Positions 42,532 through 50,165 of a DNA stretch of 64,000 nucleotides are shown in pieces. Made by a program: the position numbers and the translations under genes. Location: assembly GCA_041287425.1 (NCBI GenBank), contig JBEULG010000007.1, positions 1 through 64,000 of the forward strand. Direction: 5' to 3'. Under the pieces are notes generated by a model, which worked only from the letters and a program-made list of their open reading frames with translations, was not told where the DNA came from and searched no databases. Every line of letters begins with the position of its first letter. Position 1 is the stretch's first letter. Origin of the DNA: JAFGSI01 sp041287425 (GTDB taxonomy: Bacteria > Chloroflexota > Anaerolineae > Anaerolineales > Villigracilaceae).

Positions 42532-43715
42532 ATCAGGCAATCGAGATCAAACCGGTTTTGCCCGTCCCCGCTTTTCTGGTGGGCGAGGTGCAGTCCAAAC
42601 TGGCCTATGTAGATGAAAACATCGCCGCGGCGCGCCTGAGCGCCGAGGGGCAGACCATCGTCCTCACCCTGCGCCGGCCGGTCGAGGGTCCGGCCCGCCA
42701 GGCGCTGGAGGCCAAAGTGCAGCGCGTCGTCCAGGCGATGGTCGAGGGCGCCTTCAAGCCTAAGGTGCAGGTTCTCGAAGACTATTCCGACCGCCCCGTC
42801 CCCTATCGCGGCGACCCGAACGCCGAACTGCTGGAGCGCGGCGAGATGTTCCAGGAGGCCGCCGGCATCTTCACCGTCGGCCCGCTGGTCTCCCGCCTGA
42901 TTGCCTTCTTCGAGACTCAGTTCCTGGCGCTGGCCGATTCGTTCGGGGCGGCGCCCTATCGCTTCCCGACCCTCATCCCGGCCCGTTTTCTGGAGCGCGT
43001 CCATTATTTCCGCGCCTTTCCCCACTCGCTGACCTTCGTCACCCACCTGCGCGAAGACCTGGACGTGATTGATGATTTCGCCCAGCACGCCGCCTGCGGC
43101 GAACATGGCCTGAACACGCCGCCCGAGTCGTTCGCGCCCTTCCAGACCCTGCTCTCGCCGGCGGTGTGTTACCACCTGTACTTTTCCCTCGCCGACCGGC
43201 CGCTGCCCGGCGGCAGCCTGGCGGCGACGGCGGTCGGCAACTGCTTCCGTTACGAGTCGCTCAACCTGACCAGCCTCGAGCGGATGTGGAACTTCACCAT
43301 GCGGGAGGTCATCTTCGTCGGGCCGAAGGAATTCGTCCTGCAAAACCGCGAGACCGGCCGCCAGCGCATGCGCGGCTTCTTCGAGCAGATTGGCCTGGCC
43401 TATCATGTCGAGAGCGCCAATGACCCGTTCTTCATCGGCGAGTTCAAGAAACAGGCCGCTTTCCAGAGCGCCTTCCAGTTGAAGTTCGAGATTCGCGCCC
43501 GCCTGCCCTTCAAGGACAGCACCCTGGCGGTCGGTTCTTACAACTACCACCAGGATTTCTTCGGCCGGGCGCTGAACATCACCCTGCCCGATGGCTCCCC
43601 CGTCCACACCGGCTGCATCGCCTTCGGCCTGGAGCGCATGGCTTACGCCTTTCTGGCCCAGTATGGGCTGGAGGTGTCTGCCTGGCCGGAGGCCGTCCGC
43701 AACGCCCTGGCCTGA
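42528..43715 (+). CDS. aminoacyl:carrier-protein ligase (class II seryl-tRNA-synthetase-like)
   Basis: A 395-residue protein whose C-terminal two thirds (about 105-395) is a class II aminoacyl-tRNA synthetase core. Motif 2 is NCFRYE with R241, extending to WNFTMREVIFVG. Motif 3 is GCIAFGLERM with R370. Candidate zinc ligands are C214 (SPAVCYH), E260 and C363. Their spacing (46 and 103) resembles the Cys/Glu/Cys site reported for the Bradyrhizobium-type ligases that charge carrier proteins with glycine or alanine instead of tRNA. There is no tRNA-binding coiled coil. Residues 1-100 form an extra domain I do not recognise. The adjacent carrier protein supports the assignment. Confidence 0.85.
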   Translation: MNQAIEIKPVLPVPAFLVGEVQSKLAYVDENIAAARLSAEGQTIVLTLRRPVEGPARQALEAKVQRVVQAMVEGAFKPKVQVLEDYSDRPVPYRGDPNAELLERGEMFQEAAGIFTVGPLVSRLIAFFETQFLALADSFGAAPYRFPTLIPARFLERVHYFRAFPHSLTFVTHLREDLDVIDDFAQHAACGEHGLNTPPESFAPFQTLLSPAVCYHLYFSLADRPLPGGSLAATAVGNCFRYESLNLTSLERMWNFTMREVIFVGPKEFVLQNRETGRQRMRGFFEQIGLAYHVESANDPFFIGEFKKQAAFQSAFQLKFEIRARLPFKDSTLAVGSYNYHQDFFGRALNITLPDGSPVHTGCIAFGLERMAYAFLAQYGLEVSAWPEAVRNALA

Positions 43716-43744
43716 CGGCGACTCTGCGATTGGATTGACTCGCC

Positions 43745-44542
43745 ATGCTCAAAGTCACGCTTGACCAGATTATCTCTGCCCTGCGGGCGGTGGGATTGCA
43801 AGCCGGCGACGGCGTCATGACCCATGCCGCTCTGCAATTCCTCGGGCTGCCCGAGGGCGGAATCGGCATCTACTACGCCGCCCTGCGGACGGTGCTGGGC
43901 CTGGACGAGAATCTCGGCACGTTGGTCGTCCCGACCTTCAATTTCGGCTTCGCCCGCGGCGAACCGTTCGACCAGGCCGAGACGCCCGCCGAGGAGATGG
44001 GCGTCTTCCCCGAATACGTCCGCCGCCAGCCGGGGGTGCTGCGCTCGCCGCACCCGATGCAGTCGGTCGCTGCGGTTGGCCGTCACGCCGCCGACTTGTG
44101 CAGCCGCGACACATCCTCGGCCTTCGACCCCGGCTCGGCCTTCGAGCGCATGCTCGAACTGGATTTCAAATTGCTCCTCTTGGGCGCCGACGTGCGCTTT
44201 ACCTCGATGGTCCACCTGCCCGAACAGCGCCTCCAGGTCCCCTATCGTTACTGGAAGGAATTTACCGGCGAGGTGCGTCTGCACGGGCAGCCGCACCAGG
44301 TGCGCACCTACCGCATGTACGCCCGCGACCTCGACCTCGATCCGGACGTGGACGCCGCCCCGGTGCAGCGCGAACTCGAGCGCCGCGGCCTGTGGACCAG
44401 CATCCCGCTCAACTACGGGCGGGTGGCTGCCTGCCGCCTGCGCGACTTCGTCGCCGTCGAAGAGGAGTTGCTGCGCGCCGACCCCTGGGCGCTGGTCAAG
44501 AACCGCCCTGACAGGCCGCCAGGCCAGAAGAAAGCCGCCTAG
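43745..44542 (+). CDS. AAC(3)-family N-acyltransferase
   Basis: A 265-residue member of the aminoglycoside 3-N-acetyltransferase family, which acylates amino groups on sugars using an acyl thioester. Family landmarks are GDGVMTHAAL, VVPTFNFGF, RSPHPMQSVAAVGRHA and LLLGADVRFTSMVHLPE, with the conserved H157 and E160. It lies 29 nt after the carrier-protein ligase on the same strand. Location inside a glycan locus argues against drug resistance. Transfer of the carrier-bound aminoacyl group to an amino sugar is the inferred role. Acetyl-CoA as donor remains possible. Confidence 0.82.
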   Translation: MLKVTLDQIISALRAVGLQAGDGVMTHAALQFLGLPEGGIGIYYAALRTVLGLDENLGTLVVPTFNFGFARGEPFDQAETPAEEMGVFPEYVRRQPGVLRSPHPMQSVAAVGRHAADLCSRDTSSAFDPGSAFERMLELDFKLLLLGADVRFTSMVHLPEQRLQVPYRYWKEFTGEVRLHGQPHQVRTYRMYARDLDLDPDVDAAPVQRELERRGLWTSIPLNYGRVAACRLRDFVAVEEELLRADPWALVKNRPDRPPGQKKAA

Positions 44543-44548
44543 AGACGC

Positions 44549-44573
44549 GCAAGCCGCCCGGACGGCGGCTTGC
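44549..44573. terminator. strong bidirectional hairpin between convergent genes
   Basis: A perfect 10-bp inverted repeat, GCAAGCCGCC and GGCGGCTTGC, with a 5-base loop. It lies between the end of the plus-strand acyltransferase (44542) and the end of the minus-strand methyltransferase (44594). No T-run, but the position between convergent stops fits a two-way terminator. Confidence 0.7.
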
Positions 44574-44593
44574 ACAGACGCGCGGAGTTGGAT

Positions 44594-45319
44594 TCAATCT
44601 TGTACGCCTTGCAGCACGTTGACGACCTTCTGGGCGATGAGTATCCACTCGGCATGGCAATTGTAGAGCGGCTCCAGTTCCTCGACGATTTCCACGTGCC
44701 GCAGGCTGAGCACCCGCCAACCCTGCCGGAACAAGTCCAGGATTTCGCGTTTGCCGTAGAAGCGCAGCGGACCGATGTCCACCAGCGTCCCGCCGCGGAT
44801 GTCCACCGTCAAATCGTCCTCGCCCGGTTTGCCCGCGACGGCGCTGCTGTGATGGTCGCTGTACGGGTTGAAGAAGAATTTGCCGTCAGGGATGAGCACG
44901 CGGCGCACCTCGGCAATCGTCTTGCGGGCGGCGGTCGTGCCGGAGCAGGTCAGGGCGGCGCGGTCAATCACGAAGTCGAAGGTGTTGTCGGCGAAGGGCA
45001 GGTGGATGAAATCGGCCACCCGCAAGTCGCCCTGCAGGCCCTCTTCGGCGAAGCGTTTGCGGGCGAATTCGATGGCGCTGGGGCTGCCGTCCACGCCGGC
45101 GACGCTGAACCCCTCGCGGGCGGCGAACCACAGATTGTTGCCCGCCCCGCAGCCGATTTCGAGAATCCGCGTCTCGGCGCGCGGCTTGGCGCGCGAATAG
45201 TTGCGGTAAATGAAAGAGACGACTTGATCGAAGGGATAACGATTCAAGGCCTTGCCCTCGCTGTAGATTCCCTCCCAAATCGGGCCGACGGCCGAAACGG
45301 CTTTCTTCTTGTCTGTCAT
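44594..45319 (-). CDS. class I SAM-dependent methyltransferase
   Basis: A 241-residue AdoMet methyltransferase of the Methyltransf_11/25 type. It has ILEIGCGAGNNLWFAAREG for the cofactor loop, VAGVDGSPSAIEFA with the ribose-binding Asp, and FDFVIDRAALTCSG after strand 4. ATG 45319 (MTDKKK) has AGGAG about 6 nt upstream. This is the only minus-strand gene in the first 57.9 kb and it interrupts the carrier-protein cassette, diverging from the M28-like gene. It may methylate the amino acid, the sugar or the chain end. Confidence 0.8.
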   Translation of the reverse strand: MTDKKKAVSAVGPIWEGIYSEGKALNRYPFDQVVSFIYRNYSRAKPRAETRILEIGCGAGNNLWFAAREGFSVAGVDGSPSAIEFARKRFAEEGLQGDLRVADFIHLPFADNTFDFVIDRAALTCSGTTAARKTIAEVRRVLIPDGKFFFNPYSDHHSSAVAGKPGEDDLTVDIRGGTLVDIGPLRFYGKREILDLFRQGWRVLSLRHVEIVEELEPLYNCHAEWILIAQKVVNVLQGVQD

Positions 45320-45390
45320 GAGAAACTCCTCTCGGATTTTGCTTGCGGGCAAGTATATCACGAGGCCTGCCCGCCCTCCAAGGTGACCGG
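45320..45390. promoter_or_regulatory. divergent intergenic region with palindrome and -10-like element
   Basis: The 71-bp gap separates the minus-strand methyltransferase from the plus-strand M28-like gene, so it must hold at least the minus-strand promoter. TATACT on the minus strand (45352-45357) is a good -10 candidate. It overlaps a short palindrome, CTTGC-GG-GCAAG (45342-45353), which could be an operator. No clear -35. Confidence 0.35.
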
Positions 45391-46770
45391 ATGACCGACC
45401 CCCTTTCCCAACCCGATTGGGCCGCCCTGACGGCCCGCGCCGACGAACTGTTGCGCCGCCTCTTCCCCCTCTGCCGCTCCATCACCGGCGACGGCCTGCG
45501 CCAGAGCCTGCGCACCCTGGCCGAAGTGACCCCCTTCGACCTGGTCGAAGTCCCCTCCGGGACGGTCTGTTACGACTGGACCATCCCCGATGAGTGGAAC
45601 GTGCGCGATGCCTACGTGGCCGATTCGTCCGGCCGGCGGCTGATTGACTTCCGCGCCAACAACCTCCACCTGGTCAACTACTCCTGTCCCTTCGAGGGGA
45701 GGCTGACTTTCGACGAACTCGCCCCGCACCTGCATACCCTGCCCGACCTGCCCACCGCCATCCCCTACCGGACGACGTACTACCGCCGCACCTGGGGTTT
45801 CTGCCTGACCCACGAACAGTTCCAGCGCCTCGACCGCCAGGCGACCTACCGCGTCGTGGTGGACACCACCCTGGCGCCCGGCGCCCTGACCTACGGCGAG
45901 GCGCGCTTGCCGGGCGTCTCGGGCCGCGAATACCTCATCTCGACTTACATCTGCCATCCCTCCCTGGCCAACGACAACCTCTCCGGCCCCGTCTTGTGGA
46001 CCCTCCTGCTGGCCGAACTGCGCCGCCGCCGCTTGCGTCATGCCTACCGCTTCGTCATCGCCCCTGAGACGATCGGCGCCCTGGCTTACATCGCCCGCAA
46101 CGAGGCCGCCGTCCGGGCGCTGGCGGGCGGATTCGTGGCGACCACGGTGGCAGGTCCCGGCCAATTCGGCTACAAACGAACCTTCCGCGGCGACGCGGTC
46201 ATCGACCGTGTCGTCCGCCTGACTTTCCGCGAACTCGGCCTGGACTACATCGAATATCCCTTCGACGTCAACGGCTCGGACGAGCGCCAGTATTCGCAGC
46301 CCGGCCTGCGTATTCCGCTCGGCACGATTTGCAAGGACAAATACTACGAGTATCCCTACTACCACACCTCGCTCGACAACCTGGATTTCATCAGCGCCGA
46401 GAACCTGGTCGAGACTCTGAAACTGTACCTGCTGGCCATCGAAAAACTCGAATACGACCGCCGCTACCGCTCGCGCAACCCCATCGGCGAACCGATGCTC
46501 GGCAAGCGCGGCCTGTACCCTCAGACGGGCGGGGCCATCAAACAGCGGGCGGCCTCGTCCGCCGTTCACGGCGAGCGCCGCTACGCCGTGGACGAGGGCA
46601 GCATCCTCTACGGCAGCGAATTGGACGCCCTGCGCTGGGTCCTCTTCTACGCCGATGGCCAGACCTCCCTGCTCGAGGTCGCCGAAAAGACCGGCCTGCC
46701 GCTGCGCCAGTTGCATCAGGCGGCCGAAAAATTGCTGGCCGGCGGATTGCTGGAGGAGGCCGATGACTGA
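45391..46770 (+). CDS. DUF4910 M28-like aminopeptidase with C-terminal winged helix
   Basis: A 459-residue protein of the DUF4910/DUF2172 family, found in surface-glycan loci. Metal ligands of an M28-type zinc aminopeptidase are visible: ICHPSLANDNLSGP supplies His and Asp, APETIGALAYI the catalytic and bridging Glu, NGSDERQY an Asp, and YYHTSLDNLDF the last His. Residues about 395-459 look like a winged helix (SLLEVAEKTGLPLRQLHQAA). ATG 45391 follows AAGGTGA. It sits beside the aminoacyl carrier cassette, so hydrolysis of an aminoacyl-amide on a sugar is a reasonable guess. No experimental role known to me. Confidence 0.75.
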   Translation: MTDPLSQPDWAALTARADELLRRLFPLCRSITGDGLRQSLRTLAEVTPFDLVEVPSGTVCYDWTIPDEWNVRDAYVADSSGRRLIDFRANNLHLVNYSCPFEGRLTFDELAPHLHTLPDLPTAIPYRTTYYRRTWGFCLTHEQFQRLDRQATYRVVVDTTLAPGALTYGEARLPGVSGREYLISTYICHPSLANDNLSGPVLWTLLLAELRRRRLRHAYRFVIAPETIGALAYIARNEAAVRALAGGFVATTVAGPGQFGYKRTFRGDAVIDRVVRLTFRELGLDYIEYPFDVNGSDERQYSQPGLRIPLGTICKDKYYEYPYYHTSLDNLDFISAENLVETLKLYLLAIEKLEYDRRYRSRNPIGEPMLGKRGLYPQTGGAIKQRAASSAVHGERRYAVDEGSILYGSELDALRWVLFYADGQTSLLEVAEKTGLPLRQLHQAAEKLLAGGLLEEADD

Positions 46771-47728
46771 GCCGCGCCCCCGTCCCCCTCGGCCGGCGGC
46801 CTGCTCCCTCGTCGTCCGCGCTTACAACGAGGAGGCGCACATCGGCCGCCTGCTGGAGGGCATTCGCCACCAGACGGTGCAAGATGTGGAGGTCATCCTG
46901 GTCGACTCCGGCTCGACCGACGCGACCGTCTCCATCGCCGCCCGCTACGGGGCGCGCCTCGTCCGCATCCCGGCCGAAGAATTCACCTTCGGGCGCTCCC
47001 TCAACCTCGGCCTGGCCACCGCCAGCCGCGACCTGGTCGTCATCGCCAGCGCCCACGTCTATCCGGTCTATCCCGACTGGCTCGAACGCCTGCTCGAACC
47101 GTTCTCCGACCCGCAGGTAGCCCTCACCTACGGCAAACAGCGCGGCCCGGCGACGGCGCATTTCTCCGAACAGCAAATCTTCGCCCGCTGGTACCCCGAC
47201 CGGTCGGCGGCGCGCCAGGCGCATCCGTTCTGCAACAACGCCAACGCTGCCGTCCGCCGCTCGCTCTGGCAAATCCATCCCTATGACGAGAGCCTGACCG
47301 GCCTGGAGGACGTGGCCTGGGCCAAATGGGCGCAGAGCCAGGGCTACGCCCTCGCCTACGTCGCCGAAGCCGAGGTGATTCACGTTCATCACGAGACCCC
47401 GCGCGGGGTCCGCAACCGCTACCGCCGCGAGGCGATGGCCTTCAAGCGCATCTTCCCGGAAGCCCACTTCAATCTCTACGATTTCCTGCGCAACCTGAGC
47501 GCCAGCATCTTCTTCGATATACTGCATGCCGCCCGCGCCCGCCTCCTCTGGCGTCACCTGGGCAGCATCTTCTGGTTCCGCTGGAATCAATTCTGGGGCA
47601 CCTACCAGGGCTACCGCCATGCCAGCCCGCTCACCCCCGAACTGCGCCAGACCTTCTACTACCACGTAGGCTGGGAAAAAGCCACTTCCCCCAAACGCGA
47701 GGTCGAACCGATTCGGTATAATGAGTGA
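46763..47728 (+). CDS. GT2-family glycosyltransferase (rhamnosyltransferase-like)
   Basis: A 321-residue GT-A enzyme with CSLVVRAYNEEAHIGRLLEG, VEVILVDSGSTDATV, VVIASAHVYPVYPDWL, FCNNANAAVRRSLWQIHPYD and LTGLEDVAWAKWAQSQGY, a layout shared with RfbF/WbbL-type GT2 enzymes. The C-terminal region (FLRNLSASIFFDILHAARARLLWRHL, aromatic and basic) may lie on the membrane. It overlaps the previous gene by 8 nt and carries a TATAAT in its last codons. Confidence 0.85.
   Translation: MTEPRPRPPRPAACSLVVRAYNEEAHIGRLLEGIRHQTVQDVEVILVDSGSTDATVSIAARYGARLVRIPAEEFTFGRSLNLGLATASRDLVVIASAHVYPVYPDWLERLLEPFSDPQVALTYGKQRGPATAHFSEQQIFARWYPDRSAARQAHPFCNNANAAVRRSLWQIHPYDESLTGLEDVAWAKWAQSQGYALAYVAEAEVIHVHHETPRGVRNRYRREAMAFKRIFPEAHFNLYDFLRNLSASIFFDILHAARARLLWRHLGSIFWFRWNQFWGTYQGYRHASPLTPELRQTFYYHVGWEKATSPKREVEPIRYNE
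47717..47722 (+). promoter_or_regulatory. candidate -10 hexamer before the second cytidylyltransferase/dehydrogenase module
   Basis: A perfect TATAAT in GGTATAATG, inside the last codons of the GT2 gene and 10 nt before ATG 47732. A transcript would start about at the ATG, giving a leaderless or nearly leaderless mRNA. No matching -35 was found. Confidence 0.4.
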
Positions 47729-47731
47729 CCT

Positions 47732-48400
47732 ATGACCACGATTGCCGCTCTCGTCCCCATGCGTCATCACAGCCAGCGCGTGCCGGGCAAGAACTACCGC
47801 CCGCTGGCCGGCAGACCGCTCTACCAGCACATCATCCAGACCTTGCTCGCCGTGCCGGAACTCTCTACCATTCTGGTGGATACCGATTCCGAGCCGGTCA
47901 TCGCCGGGCTGCGGGCCGAGTTTCCCTCTGTGCAGGTCATCGTCCGGCCTGAATACCTGCGCGCCGACGACGTCCCGATGAACGACATTTTGCTCTACGA
48001 TACCGCCCAGGTGGAGGCCGATTTCTACCTCCAGACCCACAGCACCAACCCGCTCCTGCGCGCCGAGACGGTCTCGCGCGCCATCCAGGCCTTCCTGGCG
48101 GATTACCCGCGCTACGACTCGCTCTTCTCCGTGACGCGCCTCCAGACCCGTCTCTACGATGCCCAGGGGCGTGCCATCAATCACAACCCCAACGAGTTGC
48201 TCCAGACTCAGGATTTGCCTCCCGTGTACGAGGAGAACTCCTGCATTTATCTCTTCACCCGCCAGAACCTCGTCCGGCGGCGTCACCGCATCGGCGAGCG
48301 CCCGTTCCTGTTCGAAATCGACCCCGCCGAAGCCTGGGACATTGACGAGGAACTCGACTTTGCCATCGCCGACTTCCTCATGCGTCAGCGTGGCCACTGA
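47732..48400 (+). CDS. acylneuraminate-type cytidylyltransferase, diverged
   Basis: A 222-residue member of the CMP-sugar synthetase family. The N-terminal loop reads LVPMRHHSQRVPGKNYRPL, with MRHHSQRVPGKN in place of the usual ARGGSKGIPRKN, so the nucleotide-binding loop is altered. TILVDTDSEPV, YLQTHSTNPLLRAE and the acidic WDIDEELDFAIAD close the active site. It lies 9 nt before a 2-hydroxyacid dehydrogenase. Because the glycines of the loop are replaced, the nucleotide or sugar specificity may differ from NeuA. Confidence 0.8.
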   Translation: MTTIAALVPMRHHSQRVPGKNYRPLAGRPLYQHIIQTLLAVPELSTILVDTDSEPVIAGLRAEFPSVQVIVRPEYLRADDVPMNDILLYDTAQVEADFYLQTHSTNPLLRAETVSRAIQAFLADYPRYDSLFSVTRLQTRLYDAQGRAINHNPNELLQTQDLPPVYEENSCIYLFTRQNLVRRRHRIGERPFLFEIDPAEAWDIDEELDFAIADFLMRQRGH

Positions 48401-48409
48401 GAGGCGACT

Positions 48410-49369
48410 ATGCCCGTCCTTCTCTTTTCTGCCCCCTACATGATACCCTTCCTCGACCGTTTTCGCCCCGTCTTCGAGCGTTACGGCCTCGAACTCATCC
48501 TCCCCGAAGTGCGCGAGCGGCTGGAGGAGGCCGACCTGCTGCGTTACGCCGGTCAATTCGACGGGGCGATTTGCGGCGATGACCGCTACACCGCCCGCGT
48601 CCTGGAGGCCTGCGCTCCGCGCCTGAAAGTCATCTCCAAGTGGGGCACCGGCGTCGACTCGATTGACCTGCAAGCCGCGGCTCGCCTCGGCATCCGCGTC
48701 GACCGTACCCCCAACGCCTTCACCCTGCCGGTCGCCGACAGCGTCCTCGGCTACCTGCTGGCCTTCGCCCGCCGCCTGCCGTGGATGGACCGCGCCGTCA
48801 AGGCCGGCCGCTGGCAAAAGATTCCCGGCCGCGCCCTGCACGAGTGTACCCTCGGCATCGTCGGCGTCGGGGCGATTGGCAAGGCAGTCGCCCGCCGGGC
48901 GCGCGCCTTCGGCATGACCGTCCTCGGCAACGACATCGTCGCCATTGACCACGTCTTCCTGACCGAGGTCGGAGTCGAGATGACCGGCCTCGACGACCTG
49001 CTGGCTCGCGCCGACTTCGTCTCGCTCAATTGCGATCTGAACCCGACCTCTTTTCATCTGATGAATGCCCGCACGCTGAGCCTCATGCGTCCGACGGCGG
49101 TTCTGATCAACACGGCGCGCGGTCCGATTGTGGATGAGTCGGCGCTCATCGCTGCCCTGGAAAGCGGTACAATTGCCGGCGCGGCGCTGGACGTCTTCGA
49201 GGTCGAGCCGCTGCCGGCCGACAGCCCGCTCTGTCGCATGGACAACGTTCTGCTCGCTCCGCACAACGCCAACTCCAGCCCGGCCGCCTGGGAACGGGTG
49301 CACTGGAACACCATCCGCAACCTGCTCGCCGGCTTGGGAATCCCATCTGATGACCTCCCCGGAGAATAG
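48410..49369 (+). CDS. D-isomer-specific 2-hydroxyacid dehydrogenase, copy 2
   Basis: A 319-residue phosphoglycerate-dehydrogenase-like enzyme. NAD motif GIVGVGAIGKAV, the catalytic Arg in INTARGPIVDE, Glu in FEVEPLP and His in APHNANSS. It is only distantly similar to the family member at 19253, yet both follow a cytidylyltransferase. It has no ACT domain, so serine synthesis is less likely. It may reduce a 2-keto acid such as a nonulosonate-derived or glyceryl precursor. Speculative. Confidence 0.8.
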   Translation: MPVLLFSAPYMIPFLDRFRPVFERYGLELILPEVRERLEEADLLRYAGQFDGAICGDDRYTARVLEACAPRLKVISKWGTGVDSIDLQAAARLGIRVDRTPNAFTLPVADSVLGYLLAFARRLPWMDRAVKAGRWQKIPGRALHECTLGIVGVGAIGKAVARRARAFGMTVLGNDIVAIDHVFLTEVGVEMTGLDDLLARADFVSLNCDLNPTSFHLMNARTLSLMRPTAVLINTARGPIVDESALIAALESGTIAGAALDVFEVEPLPADSPLCRMDNVLLAPHNANSSPAAWERVHWNTIRNLLAGLGIPSDDLPGE

Positions 49370-49376
49370 CAAGCCA

Positions 49377-50165
49377 ATGAGCACATCTTCCTCTTCGTCT
49401 TTTATTCCTCGCCCAAAGACCGTCCTCATCACCGGCGCGGCGGGCGGCATCGGCCGCGCCACCGTCTCTCTGTTTGCCGATTGCGGCTGGCGCGTCATCG
49501 GCGTTGACCGGGCGCCCTTCCAGTCTCCCTTTCCTGGAAACGGCTTGTTCATCCAGTCCGACATTTCCGACCCGGCTGCCCTAGAGGCCATCTTCCTGCA
49601 GGCGCGCGGCTTCAGCGACCGCCTCGAGGCGCTCATCAACAACGCCGCCATGCAAATTGCCAAGCCGCTGCTCGATACCAGCGTCGAGGAGTGGGACGCC
49701 GTCATGGCCTCCAACCTGCGTTCTGTCTTCCTGAGCGCCAAACTGGCTTACCCGCTCTTCAAGGCGGCGGGCGGCGGGGCCATCGTCAACGTCTCCTCTG
49801 TCCATGCGGTGCAGACCTCCGCCAACATTGCCGCCTATGCCGCCAGCAAGGGCGGTCTGCTAGCCCTGACGCGCGCCATGGCCATCGAATTCGCCCCCGA
49901 CAACATCCGCGTCAACGCCATCCTCCCCGGCGCAGTGGACACGCCCATGCTGCGCGCCGGCCTCGGCCGCGGTCATGTCGCCGGCGACGACATCTTCAAG
50001 CGCCTCGAAAACCTGGCCCGCAAGACGGTCAACGGCCGCATCGGCAGGCCCGAAGAAATCGCCCGCGCCATCTATTTCCTCGCCGATGACTCTCAATCCT
50101 CCTTCATGACCGGCCAGGCGATGATTGTCGACGGCGGCGCAACGGCCAGATTGAGTACAGAATGA
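49377..50165 (+). CDS. short-chain dehydrogenase/reductase
   Basis: A 262-residue classical SDR with LITGAAGGIGRATV, NNAAMQIAKPL, NVSSVHAVQTSANIAAYAAS (catalytic Ser, Tyr and Lys in YAASKGG) and the C-terminal SSFMTGQAMIVDGG. The N-terminus is serine-rich. An in-frame ATG at 49350 is a possible earlier start. It follows the cytidylyltransferase and 2-hydroxyacid dehydrogenase, and its stop overlaps the DUF115/GT42-like gene. Together these could form one biosynthetic module. Substrate unknown. Confidence 0.82.
   Translation: MSTSSSSSFIPRPKTVLITGAAGGIGRATVSLFADCGWRVIGVDRAPFQSPFPGNGLFIQSDISDPAALEAIFLQARGFSDRLEALINNAAMQIAKPLLDTSVEEWDAVMASNLRSVFLSAKLAYPLFKAAGGGAIVNVSSVHAVQTSANIAAYAASKGGLLALTRAMAIEFAPDNIRVNAILPGAVDTPMLRAGLGRGHVAGDDIFKRLENLARKTVNGRIGRPEEIARAIYFLADDSQSSFMTGQAMIVDGGATARLSTE

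Noticed and set aside
42528..43715. genuine seryl-tRNA synthetase
   Set aside because: It lacks the N-terminal tRNA-binding coiled coil, carries a candidate Cys/Glu/Cys zinc site, and is translationally coupled to a carrier protein.
43745..44542. aminoglycoside-resistance gene on a mobile element
   Set aside because: No transposase, integron or inverted repeats nearby. It is embedded in a glycan operon beside a carrier-protein ligase, with the base composition of its neighbours.
45340..45360. tRNA or small RNA in the divergent gap
   Set aside because: The only structure is a 5-bp palindrome. Too short for a tRNA, with no acceptor or T-arm pattern.
46538..49741. 1067-codon open frame on the minus strand
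   Set aside because: It lies antisense to four well-supported plus-strand genes, has a low-complexity composition typical of the complement of G+C-rich coding DNA, and matches no family I recognise.
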